In this document: positions 28,233 to 36,551 of the stretch, in pieces
Layout: each line of letters opens with the position of its first letter
Position numbering within the stretch: position 1 is the stretch's first letter
DNA from: Pseudomonadota bacterium
GTDB lineage: Bacteria; Pseudomonadota; Gammaproteobacteria; Xanthomonadales; Xanthomonadaceae
Direction: 5' to 3'
DNA length: 64,000 nt
Assembly: GCA_023399815.1 (NCBI GenBank)
Contig: JAEWOJ010000127.1
Location: forward strand, 1 to 64,000
Notes under the pieces: generated by a model
What the model was told of the DNA's origin: nothing
What the model saw: only the letters and a program-made list of their open reading frames with translations
Database searches by the model: none
Made by a program: the position numbers and the translations under genes

Positions 28233-30662
28233 CTACGCTGCAATTGCCAGGTCTTGCTTCCAGTCTCTAACCAGAGTGTTCGCTACCGAGTCTCCGTTGG
28301 CCGTACGCCCCAGCTCTACTGTGATCAATCGGTCCCCTTCGAACGCCGGGCTGAGCTCCAGGCACAGGTAGTCGAAGAGGGGTTTTTCGTGCACAGCAAT
28401 GATCACTTGGCGTCCATGCTGCTTGGAGAGTGTCCGCAACAGCGCAGCGAACTGCGAGATGTGAACCTCGTCCATGCTTTGCACCGGGTCGTCGATGATC
28501 AGCCACGGCAGCTGCGGCTTAACGGATAGATGGAGCGCAAGGAACAGTGTCAGCGCGGCCGTGTTGAGATTCCCGGCGCTGAGCATGGCCCTTGGATTTC
28601 CGCCTTTACTGCCGTCTCGGTAGTGGGTCTCTAGCTTCGCTTCGACGTCGCCCTTCGTCGCCTGGGGCAAAGCGAAGGCGGGGATGAAAGGTTCGTCCGG
28701 TGCCAGGCGAACGAAGAGGTCTCGCCATGCCGCATTCAAGGAATCGTTGAACACCTGGCCAACAACACGGGAACGCTCGACCTGAGCGAGCTTGAGAAGC
28801 TCGCGGGCCTGTTCCATCGCGCGCTCCCCCGCTTCTTTCGCCGCATGCAGGCTTCGACGAGTACTTCTGCGCTCCAGCTGCCGCACCTTGATGGCTTCAA
28901 TGTTTTGCTGCTTCAGCAGCAGTTCCCTCAGCGCCGCCTCGCCATCGCGGCGTGCCGACTCCTTTTCCGTCAACCGCGCCAGCCGAGCAGTGACTTCAGC
29001 CAGGAACCGCTGCAGCGCCGCTTGCAAAGGCTCGCTGGCGCCTATGGAATCCATGGAAAGCACCGTGGCATACCGACCAGCAGAGTCACGAATGGCTGCT
29101 GATTGCTGATCGCCCGCGCGAGCCGATGCTAGGGCTTGCGCGGCGTTCGCAGCTTGCCCGAACAGGGTTTCGCCAGCCTTGGCTTCCGCTTCCAGGGCAG
29201 ACAAAGCCTGCAAGGCCTGCTCAAGGATTGAAAGCCTTTGCCCGTAGTCCGCTCTCGCTTGGGCCGTGAGTACTTGCGCCTGAGCGACACCGATCTCTCG
29301 ATCTCTGGCCGCAACGGCGTTCACCGTGCTCGACCGCTCCTGCGACAAGGCCGAGAGAAGGCCAGCCGACTGGGTCAGGGACGCAATCCGGGTGGTGAGA
29401 TGACCCAGCAACGGCGACGACGAAACCTCACCGAAGTCCCGACTACAGACCGGGCATTCTTCCGTGTGCACATGGGGCACCAGGGCAGACAGGGCCTGTG
29501 CAAGCTGGCCTGCCTCATGCGAATGCTGCACGATCTGCTTGTCGATCTCTTCCAGCCGCGTGGTGAGGCCTTGCCGGTCCGTTTGAAGGGTCGAAACCTG
29601 CTTTTGTGCTGCTTGATCCTTGCCTTGAACCTGCTGGCATCTCGTCACCTCAGCGGTAATGAGCCGATGGGCGTAGGCGCGGGCGTATTCGGGACGGTTT
29701 TGAATGGGTGACGGCAGATCAGAGAAGTAGCCACCAAGCTTGTCAAACAGCTCCGTCATACGCTTGCCGCTGGTTTCCAACCAGCCGCGCAGCGCCGCGT
29801 CGGCGGCACTGGCGGCCGTTTCGACGGCCTCGCGTTGGTCGGCAGCAATGGCGGAAACCGCCCTCTGGCTCTGCGAGACCGTGTCATTGATCTCCCGCCT
29901 GAGCTGCGTCAGGCGTTGCAGCTCAGGTTCCTGCGACTGGTTCTTCAATAGGTCAAGCATCGCCTGTGCCGAGAGATTGCCAACTTCTGGCCAGTGTGGT
30001 GCAAGTCGCTGCCCTGCCGTCTGCGTGAGTTGAGCCGCCTGGTCTTCGGCGGCAGTGAGTTCTCTGGCCAAGCGGCTCAATTCGTCATCCAAACTCGGGA
30101 GTTGCTCGCGCATGTCCCAGAAGCTCACAGCATGGCCGCGGAGCCGGCGAACGTCACCGGCATCGTGCAGGCCGTCAATGAGCGCATCCAGCGCATCCAG
30201 CCCCAGCAATTCTTTGACGAATCGCGTCAACGCCGTGCCATTTGCCGCCTTGTCCTCGTAGAACTCCAGCAGTCTGGTCAACGTGGATTGCGCCAGGTAG
30301 CAGCGCTCCGAGAAGTGCCTGGTCAGGTCGGGACCCAGCGCCGGCTTGCCAGCGAGCTTGTGGCCATGGATGTCGAAATGCCCTGCAGGAAAGTCGACAC
30401 CAAGCCCGTGGACGCCGATCGACACAGACGCCTTTCTGGATACCGCCTCCTTATGAACTAGATGCTCACGAAGCTGCGGATCCAGCCGAGATAGCGACGC
30501 CAGATTGCCAGTAAGGCCAAGTTCCATTGCCGTCAATAAGCTGGTCTTGCCAGCGCCATTACGGCCATGGATCAGCACAACAGGGCTGTCCATAGGGACG
30601 GTGACGGTCCCACGAAGACTGCGGAAGTCGGTGGCCGTGAGTGACGTGATGCGCGGCGTCAT
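28233..30662 (-). CDS. SMC/Rad50-like ATPase with zinc hook (Lamassu LmuB / ABC-3C type)
   Basis: 809 residues. N-terminal Walker A at residues 33-40 (GRNGAGKT) after a LTATDFRSLRGTVTV start typical of RecF/SMC proteins; two long coiled-coil arms; the zinc hook CPVC (Cys403, Cys406) at the apex; then LSAGNLNTAAL as the ABC signature and PWLIIDDPVQSMDEVH as Walker B and D-loop near residue 730. It would dimerise on DNA and sense ends or structures. It is the last gene of a trio with a SIR2 protein, overlapping the middle gene by four bases. Confidence 0.9.
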   Translation of the reverse strand: MTPRITSLTATDFRSLRGTVTVPMDSPVVLIHGRNGAGKTSLLTAMELGLTGNLASLSRLDPQLREHLVHKEAVSRKASVSIGVHGLGVDFPAGHFDIHGHKLAGKPALGPDLTRHFSERCYLAQSTLTRLLEFYEDKAANGTALTRFVKELLGLDALDALIDGLHDAGDVRRLRGHAVSFWDMREQLPSLDDELSRLARELTAAEDQAAQLTQTAGQRLAPHWPEVGNLSAQAMLDLLKNQSQEPELQRLTQLRREINDTVSQSQRAVSAIAADQREAVETAASAADAALRGWLETSGKRMTELFDKLGGYFSDLPSPIQNRPEYARAYAHRLITAEVTRCQQVQGKDQAAQKQVSTLQTDRQGLTTRLEEIDKQIVQHSHEAGQLAQALSALVPHVHTEECPVCSRDFGEVSSSPLLGHLTTRIASLTQSAGLLSALSQERSSTVNAVAARDREIGVAQAQVLTAQARADYGQRLSILEQALQALSALEAEAKAGETLFGQAANAAQALASARAGDQQSAAIRDSAGRYATVLSMDSIGASEPLQAALQRFLAEVTARLARLTEKESARRDGEAALRELLLKQQNIEAIKVRQLERRSTRRSLHAAKEAGERAMEQARELLKLAQVERSRVVGQVFNDSLNAAWRDLFVRLAPDEPFIPAFALPQATKGDVEAKLETHYRDGSKGGNPRAMLSAGNLNTAALTLFLALHLSVKPQLPWLIIDDPVQSMDEVHISQFAALLRTLSKQHGRQVIIAVHEKPLFDYLCLELSPAFEGDRLITVELGRTANGDSVANTLVRDWKQDLAIAA

Positions 30663-31234
30663 ATGGCTTTCTCCTTGGCCTGGATGGCAGCGGCGTCGAT
30701 GATCGAATACAGCTCCTTGCTGACGGCGCCCTCCCCTTGCGACGCAACATCGATCAATTTCTTGGTGGTCTCGTCCAAGTTCTGAGCGGCGGCGTGGATG
30801 CGGGCCAAGGAGTTTCCCGCCACGGACTCAGGCTGTGGCAACGACAGAGGTAGCAGCACAGCCAGCCAGTTCTTGAGGACTTCGTCGCCATCGTCACCGC
30901 TAATGTTGCCGGTGGGAAGGACCCGGCAGACCCGTCCTAGAGATTCCAGCGCGGCAGCACTGGGACGGGGGCCGGTCACCACCAAGGTGAGCGACCGTGT
31001 GGAAGATGCGATGTCTAGCGCGCGCGCCACTCCGTCGACCTTGCGGGTCAGCTGCGTCTCGCTCTCGCTTGCGATGTCGGCGACGAGGATCAGTTCGGCT
31101 GAGCTCTTCGCTTTCACGAACGCCGCCGGAAACTGGAACTTCAGCTCGCCGACCTGGAGTCCGTTGGCGATCCGTTGGTACCCAGCATTCTCAAGCGCCA
31201 CCGTGACCCGGCCCACCGGCGTTGAATCAGTCAT
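30659..31234 (-). CDS. Small middle component of the SIR2/SMC trio (LmuC-like by position)
   Basis: 191 residues. It has an alpha/beta first half (GYQRIANGLQVGELKFQFPA, SSAELILVADIASESETQLT, RSLTLVVTGPRPSAA), like a nuclease-like or Rossmann-like fold without clear active residues, and a helical tail. It overlaps both neighbours by four bases (ATGA each side), so the three are translated as one unit. The LmuC label comes from size and position only. Confidence 0.7.
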   Translation of the reverse strand: MTDSTPVGRVTVALENAGYQRIANGLQVGELKFQFPAAFVKAKSSAELILVADIASESETQLTRKVDGVARALDIASSTRSLTLVVTGPRPSAAALESLGRVCRVLPTGNISGDDGDEVLKNWLAVLLPLSLPQPESVAGNSLARIHAAAQNLDETTKKLIDVASQGEGAVSKELYSIIDAAAIQAKEKAI

Positions 31235-32946
31235 AGCGCAAGCTCCTGTCGGAATGCTTCATACAGCTCGTCAGCGGTGACGTAGGTTTGCAGCAGAGTC
31301 GATATGCTGACTTCACGCGCTTTCGGCAGCCCAGTTCGTCCCGATGCCCCCCTCGGGGATCGGGTCATTGGTATTGCCAGCTTCTGAGACTGGATCAAGA
31401 GGGGGCAATCTGCCTCGATCAGGTGGCCCTCGCTCCGGAGCAGCGCGGCGCCTGCCGCGCTGGCCGTAAGGTACACCTTGGTGCGAGCCGCCGCTGCGCC
31501 TTTTCCGGTGATTGCCAGCACACCCGATTCCCTGTCCAAAGTCTCCGATTCCACTGTCCAGTCATTGCGGCTCAAGCCCATCCCCACTAGTCCAAGCGCA
31601 ACGGCCGCCTCGCGCAACCCGAGGGCCCCCAAGGCGGGATTGCCTGGGAGGGCCGCCACAACGTCATTCGTGATCGGCTCAAACCTGACATTGGGGTGCT
31701 CGATTTGGCCGTCGCGCAGCAACTTGCAGGCACGGCCGAACCGATCAAGGAGCGCATCGATGAAACCCAGGTCCGGCAGCGCTGCATCTGCCAAGTGGTT
31801 GCGCAGCGCCGCAATGCCGTCGCACAGGTGTTGACGCTCTGCCGGCGGAAGCGGGCCGGGCGCGAGAAGGATCAATGCCTGCAGCTTTCTTGACCACACA
31901 TCCAGCAGCAGCGCGGTGAGCAACCGCTTTGCGTATGCCTGGATGCGCGCCGCCTCAAAGACCGCCGTCAGGTTCGCTGGGGTGATTTGGTCGCGGTAGA
32001 CGTTTTTCAGGAGCGATCGCTGGTCCATGCCCAGTTCTTGCTCCGAGAACACGTAGCTCGGAGGAGCTTCGCCAAGCTGCCACGTCAACTCATTAGCCGC
32101 CTTGTTGAATATCCCTTGAATGTTGGCGTCCTGGGCCGAGAGGCCCAACATCAGCGTGCGCTTGCTCCCGACGATGTGCGTCAATGCTGTCACAAGCCCC
32201 TGATTGTTCGCTTGGGTGCAAAAGGCGGCGACCTGATCGTTTGACGCCACCAACCACTGGCGGTACTGGCCCGGGTCACTTTGAGCTTTGACAGCACAGC
32301 CGTGGAACTTGATGAGGCGGGTCTTATTGCGGGGCAGTTGAAGGTCGGCGGGACGTGCGACAACCGTCGGACTCAGCGCCACATTGCCGTCTGTCAAGGT
32401 GTCCACGGCCCTTTCGACCAGCGGATCCCAGTTGGCGGAGAGCATCTCAGGCGCTGTCCCCTCCAGACTCAAGGCCGCGAGACAGAGATGCTCCACGTCG
32501 GGGATCATGGCGGGGTCTGCGAACGTCGCGCCGACGTCGATGACGTTCCACAAGAGATAGTCCATGTCCTCGCCATCGACGGTGAGGCCTAGCAGCTTGG
32601 AATAGTTATTGACCAAGCGCCAAGCGATGGCATCCTGATCCGGCCAACTGGCAAAGGGCTCATCGAACTTCGAGCGCGCACGTTCGTCCGCTGAGGCGCT
32701 GGCCAAGTTGAGAATCTCTCGCAAGGTACGGGCGAACTTGCAGTTGGGATCAGCATGGTCAATGCGCGAGCGTACGAACTCGACAACTTTGCTGACGAGG
32801 ATGCGCAGACTCGGCGCGCGTCCGAATGAAATGCCGGACCCCAACCAGAATGCGTAAAGCCCGTTTGACACGCCGGCAGCGAAGGGTTCGAACGAGCCAT
32901 CAAGCAACTTGAGCGTGTCGCGCACACTGATGTCAAATGCGGCCAT
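31231..32946 (-). CDS. SIR2-domain protein, probable NAD-consuming effector
   Basis: 571 residues. SIR2_2-type domain in the first ~280: YAFWLGSGISFG (GSGxS at 36-40), SANWDPLVERAVD (Asn172, Asp174), LIKFHGCAVK (His215) and LMLGLSAQDANIQGIF (Ser270, Asp273, Asn275). In defence systems such domains destroy NAD+ when triggered. The C-terminal ~290 residues are a helical region probably for docking or sensing. A good ribosome site (GGGAGAGAAGAGG) precedes the start, and TAAAAT near 32980 is a possible -10 box. First gene of the trio. Confidence 0.85.
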   Translation of the reverse strand: MAAFDISVRDTLKLLDGSFEPFAAGVSNGLYAFWLGSGISFGRAPSLRILVSKVVEFVRSRIDHADPNCKFARTLREILNLASASADERARSKFDEPFASWPDQDAIAWRLVNNYSKLLGLTVDGEDMDYLLWNVIDVGATFADPAMIPDVEHLCLAALSLEGTAPEMLSANWDPLVERAVDTLTDGNVALSPTVVARPADLQLPRNKTRLIKFHGCAVKAQSDPGQYRQWLVASNDQVAAFCTQANNQGLVTALTHIVGSKRTLMLGLSAQDANIQGIFNKAANELTWQLGEAPPSYVFSEQELGMDQRSLLKNVYRDQITPANLTAVFEAARIQAYAKRLLTALLLDVWSRKLQALILLAPGPLPPAERQHLCDGIAALRNHLADAALPDLGFIDALLDRFGRACKLLRDGQIEHPNVRFEPITNDVVAALPGNPALGALGLREAAVALGLVGMGLSRNDWTVESETLDRESGVLAITGKGAAAARTKVYLTASAAGAALLRSEGHLIEADCPLLIQSQKLAIPMTRSPRGASGRTGLPKAREVSISTLLQTYVTADELYEAFRQELAL

Positions 32947-33342
32947 GGAATGCCTCTTCTCTCCCTGTTTTCATTTCATTTTAGAGCGCTCGAATGGTAC
33001 TGAACGCGCGTTTAGCGCGGAAGAGGTCGTTTGCTAACCATCCCATGGATGCGCGCGGCCGATTTTTTTGGTCGATCGAAATTGCGCTTTGTTCGGCCAC
33101 GACATGCGTTCCTGATAATGGTGTAAGGGACAACTTCGCAGGGCATGTAACGCTCAAGTGCATCCGCTTTGGGCCGCTATCGGTCGCCTGCCGGGTAGAA
33201 ACAGCACCACTTGCTGATAAGTGGCGTTGTTTTTACCCAGTTCTAGTGCCGCCCTCTCCTGCCACTGCCCAGTCCAACTCTATCCTCCTAGCAGGCTGCT
33301 CTGAGCAGTGTCACTCACCGCCTACCGCATACTGGCAGACAA
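32947..33342. promoter_or_regulatory. Intergenic region between the SIR2 trio and the Fic gene
   Basis: 396 bases with no supported gene. It holds the presumed promoter of the SIR2 trio (right next to its start), a GATTTTTTTGG tract, and one very long hairpin at 33193-33238. Confidence 0.4.
33193..33238. other. 46-base near-perfect hairpin of unknown role
   Basis: GGGTAGAAACAGCACCACTT pairs with AAGTGGCGTTGTTTTTACCC around the loop GCTGAT: 17 Watson-Crick pairs, two G-T pairs and one mismatch. It could be a terminator (the right arm is T-rich), a small structured RNA, or a recombination site. Confidence 0.6.
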
Positions 33343-34896
33343 TTAGTCGCGGAAAGCCCGCTCAACCGCCTCGACGATATCGGACCACACCCCAGGCTCT
33401 CGCAAAACCGGCATTTCCTTGGCTAGCACGTTGCTCAGTTCACCCCGATTCTGCTCGATCGAACGCAACACCCGGTCGGCCTGCTGATCCGGCATCTCGA
33501 CAATCTCTTTCAGTGCCGCACGTGCCCGCGCATGACGGCGCAGATAGCGCGATTCCTCACGCATCTGTTCCTTCAGGGTACGCACCAGGATGTTGGACAA
33601 GAACGCCACATGCGGCCCGAGATCCGGATAACGCCATAGCGGCCTGGCCTGCTCGGCGCCACCGAAAGCGAAGTTCGATACCACGCCATCCGAGTAGGTA
33701 GTCTGCACAGACTCGAACGTCACGTACTCCCGTACTCCTTGCATCAAGGGTTTGGACATTTGATCCAGTACGCGCTCGTAACTGCGCCGCTCGCCGACAT
33801 CGTCGGTGATGACTGCGGACACTGGCAGGATTACCGGATCAGGGATCACCCCATCACGTCGCAATACGTCGTTGATCAGGAACCGATGCACGCGCCCATT
33901 GCCGTCGGCCAAGGGATGGATGTAGACAAAGCCGAACGAGGCCACGGCACTGCGCATTACCGGCGATTGCCCCTGCGTCCTTTCAAGAAAAACACGCAAT
34001 CCATCGAGCATCGCCGGAACGTCCTCGGCAACCGGAGCCACGTAATGCACCACCTCCTGGTAGCGCACCACCTCGCCCACGAATACCGGGGACTTCCGGA
34101 TACCGAAACGCACAAGCGTGGTTCGCTCGCCAAGGATTTCGCGTTGCAGTTCGGCAAGTACCACATCGGTCAGCGGCCACTCGCCTTGACCGGTACGCCG
34201 TGCCATCACGTCCGCAAAGCGCTGCACACGAGTCGCCTGATCGGCCTCCCCTTCGATGGCAAAGCTGGCCCGGCTTTCCCGCAGCGTCAGCCATGCCGCG
34301 GCACGCATCAACAGGTCCTCGCCAAACTCATCGGTCAACTCACCGAACAGGGCCGACACGTCCAGTTCGGCCGCCCGCACGACGGCCTCGTTCTTCACCA
34401 CCATCGGGCAGAAGTCCCGCGTGCCCGGCAGGTTGTCGTTCACGCGCCAACGCTGCACCTTCACCGCACGCTCGGGTGAGGCAGCCACCATCTTGGTTGG
34501 GTCGATCGCATCGACGTAGTTGCCCCCCAATCGCTCCGGTGCCTGCAACAGGTCGCCGGTGAGCCACTCGTACAGGAACGCTGCCCGACGGGCGTACTGC
34601 CCAGTTGGTTCAGCCGCAATCCACGCCTGGACGAAATCAGGGCCAGCTTGCGCAAACAGACGGGACAGGAATTCCAGATGCGGGACTTCATGGCGCAAGT
34701 GGAATTGCAGATGCGCAGCCGGCGTAGCCACAGGCCGCATGATCTCCAGATACGTTTCCAGCCGGAAACCCTCATTGATCTCCGACGCGCGTCGCCCGCC
34801 CACTTGGCTGAGGACGGGCAATCGCCCCATCGGCTCCACCCCGTAAGTTCGGGCCAACCATGCAGCCCCTATGGGGTCAGCGGGGTGGTCACTCAT
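33343..34896 (-). CDS. Fic-domain protein (probable AMPylase) with built-in inhibitory motif
   Basis: 517 residues. The Fic core motif is HPLADGNGR at residues 327-335 (catalytic His327). The inhibitory helix motif S-x-x-x-E-G sits before the core, at SFAIEG (Ser211, Glu215), so this is a self-inhibited class II Fic. GRLPVLSQVGGRRASEI at the start and a helical C-terminal part, possibly winged-helix, are as in the larger chromosomal Fic family. Such enzymes usually transfer AMP to a target protein. Single gene between the SIR2 trio and the integrase, with its own 396-base gap downstream. Confidence 0.9.
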   Translation of the reverse strand: MSDHPADPIGAAWLARTYGVEPMGRLPVLSQVGGRRASEINEGFRLETYLEIMRPVATPAAHLQFHLRHEVPHLEFLSRLFAQAGPDFVQAWIAAEPTGQYARRAAFLYEWLTGDLLQAPERLGGNYVDAIDPTKMVAASPERAVKVQRWRVNDNLPGTRDFCPMVVKNEAVVRAAELDVSALFGELTDEFGEDLLMRAAAWLTLRESRASFAIEGEADQATRVQRFADVMARRTGQGEWPLTDVVLAELQREILGERTTLVRFGIRKSPVFVGEVVRYQEVVHYVAPVAEDVPAMLDGLRVFLERTQGQSPVMRSAVASFGFVYIHPLADGNGRVHRFLINDVLRRDGVIPDPVILPVSAVITDDVGERRSYERVLDQMSKPLMQGVREYVTFESVQTTYSDGVVSNFAFGGAEQARPLWRYPDLGPHVAFLSNILVRTLKEQMREESRYLRRHARARAALKEIVEMPDQQADRVLRSIEQNRGELSNVLAKEMPVLREPGVWSDIVEAVERAFRD

Positions 34897-35077
34897 CGGC
34901 GCGCTCCTGATGGGGAGGAAAGCAGTTCAACCCGCACAAAAACGTCGAAGCTTGGGAGAAATGCCATCACAGGCGCTTAGAGATACACAAAAACGATTAA
35001 AAATTCAATTAATTGATCAAAAATGATTAATCCGGACTTCCCCGGACTTCCTTAGAGCCCGAGAAGCGCTTTGCCAA

Positions 35078-36346
35078 TCAGTTGCCCGGCAGTTCATCCC
35101 CGGCCCCGGATGACATGGCCCCCTCCTTTAAACGGAGAAGCATCGCTGCCGTCCGCTTCTCGCAAGCCAGCAGGCCGGACCAAGCATCCATCATCTTGCA
35201 GCGCTCCTCCAGATACGATGCCCGGTTGTAGGCTCGACGACTCTTGTTCGCCTCCTCATGGGCCAGTTGCCGCTCGATGGCATCGGCATGGAATCCCCGC
35301 TCATTGAGTTCCGTCGAAGCCTGCGCACGAAACCCGTGGATTGTCGCTTCCCCCTGGAAACCCGCGTAGGCCATGGCCTTGCGCAAACCGGACTTCGTCA
35401 TCGCCTGCCCACCGCCACTGCGATGCGGGAAAAGCAGCTCACCGTTTCCGGTGAACCGGCGCAACTGAGCCAACAGCTCGCGGACCTGAGGCGAGAGCGG
35501 CACCACGTGTTCCCGTCGCTTTTTCATGCGTTCGGCAGGTATCCGCCAATACTTCCGCCCATCCGCTTTCGGATCCCACGCCCCTGGATCGAACTCACTC
35601 CATCGCGCCAGGCGCACCTCCTGACTGCGCACGAAGGTATGCACGAGCATCTCCAACGCAATCCGGGTCTCGGGATTGCCGGGATAGCGGTCTAATGTCG
35701 CCAGGAAGCCACCCACCTCCCCAAACGCCATTGCGGCATGTTGACCACGCTCCGGCGGGATCAGGACATTCCGCAGATCCCGGGCTGGATTCGACACGAG
35801 GCGACCGGTGGCAACTGCGTAATTCAGTACGCTGCGTATCCGTTGCAGCAGGCGTCCGGCAGAATCGAAAGCACCTCGCCGCTCCACCTGACGTACCGTG
35901 AAAAGGATGTCTGCCGGCGTCAGCTCGGCAACCGACGTACAGCCCAACCGAGGAAAGACATCGTTCTCCATCTGGGAGATGACACCGAGCCGGTGTCCTT
36001 CCGACCAGCGATAGCCCTTGACCCTGACCCACTCCAGGCAGACGGTTTCAAAATTGTTGGAGGCTCGTGCAACGGCTTCGCGTCGTTCCGCACGTCGCGC
36101 CATCACCGGATCCCGACCTTGGCGCAGCAAGGTTCGCGCTTCATCACGACGTTGACGCGCCTCCGCCAGAGACACTTCGGGATAGACACCGAACGCAATC
36201 AGCTTCTCGCGCCCGCCGTAGTAGTACTTCATCCGCCAGTAGCGGTTGCCGCTAGCCAGGACCTGAAGGAACAGACCAGCACCGTCGAAGTGCTTGCCGC
36301 ACCTGGCGTTGCGAATCTGGTTTGCGTTCAACTTGTCGATTGCCAC
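35078..36346 (-). CDS. int: Tyrosine integrase, P4/DUF4102 type
   Basis: 422 residues from MAIDKLNANQIRNARC. Residues ~1-90 are the DUF4102 arm-binding domain, ~100-190 the core-binding SAM-like domain, and the rest the catalytic domain with Arg240 (HTFVRSQEVRLARW), His337-x-x-Arg340 (HGFRAQAS), His363 (LAHEE) and Tyr373 (RAYNRASY). All catalytic residues are present, so the enzyme should work. It lies 185 bases from attR with its N-terminus facing the att site, the standard layout for islands in gene 3' ends. Confidence 0.95.
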   Translation of the reverse strand: MAIDKLNANQIRNARCGKHFDGAGLFLQVLASGNRYWRMKYYYGGREKLIAFGVYPEVSLAEARQRRDEARTLLRQGRDPVMARRAERREAVARASNNFETVCLEWVRVKGYRWSEGHRLGVISQMENDVFPRLGCTSVAELTPADILFTVRQVERRGAFDSAGRLLQRIRSVLNYAVATGRLVSNPARDLRNVLIPPERGQHAAMAFGEVGGFLATLDRYPGNPETRIALEMLVHTFVRSQEVRLARWSEFDPGAWDPKADGRKYWRIPAERMKKRREHVVPLSPQVRELLAQLRRFTGNGELLFPHRSGGGQAMTKSGLRKAMAYAGFQGEATIHGFRAQASTELNERGFHADAIERQLAHEEANKSRRAYNRASYLEERCKMMDAWSGLLACEKRTAAMLLRLKEGAMSSGAGDELPGN

Positions 36347-36515
36347 TTCACCACACCTCGGACGTCTTCAACGACGTTCGATCTTAGTGGTGGGAAGGCA
36401 AAATCAACCCCGGAAAACACCCTCGAAAACGAGGGATTTCCTGATTAGCCCCGAGACTTCATGAGACTACAACCTATTGAAATCATAGGGATTCACGTCC
36501 TTGTGAGCCCACATG

Positions 36516-36529
36516 GTTTCATATGAAAC
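36516..36529. promoter_or_regulatory. Perfect 14-base palindrome beside attR
   Basis: GTTTCATATGAAAC, one base short of the dksA-like stop codon. It is a candidate binding site for integrase or an excisionase, or part of the new transcription end of the dksA-like gene. Confidence 0.4.
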
Positions 36530-36530
36530 T

Positions 36531-36551
36531 TTAGTCCCCTTGTTGCTTCTG
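36531..36551. other. attR: island-borne copy of the dksA-like 3' end
   Basis: On the minus strand these bases encode QKQQGD-stop (TAA) and are the present end of the gene; see attL at 21569-21589 for the match. Confidence 0.8.

Larger units (their letters stand above)
21590..36551. mobile_element. Integrative genomic island in the dksA-like gene, with defence cargo
   Basis: About 15 kb between the two att copies. The integrase gene lies next to the right end, its product being a P4-type tyrosine recombinase, and the intact dksA-like gene ends in the right att. The dksA terminator is left outside the left att. Intergenic DNA inside is visibly AT-richer than in the flanks. Cargo: three small or plasmid-like genes at the left, a four-gene nuclease unit, a 255-aa protein of unknown type, an HTH remnant, a SIR2/middle/SMC trio, and a Fic protein. 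I see no relaxase or conjugation genes, so it would need a helper to move between cells. Confidence 0.8.
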
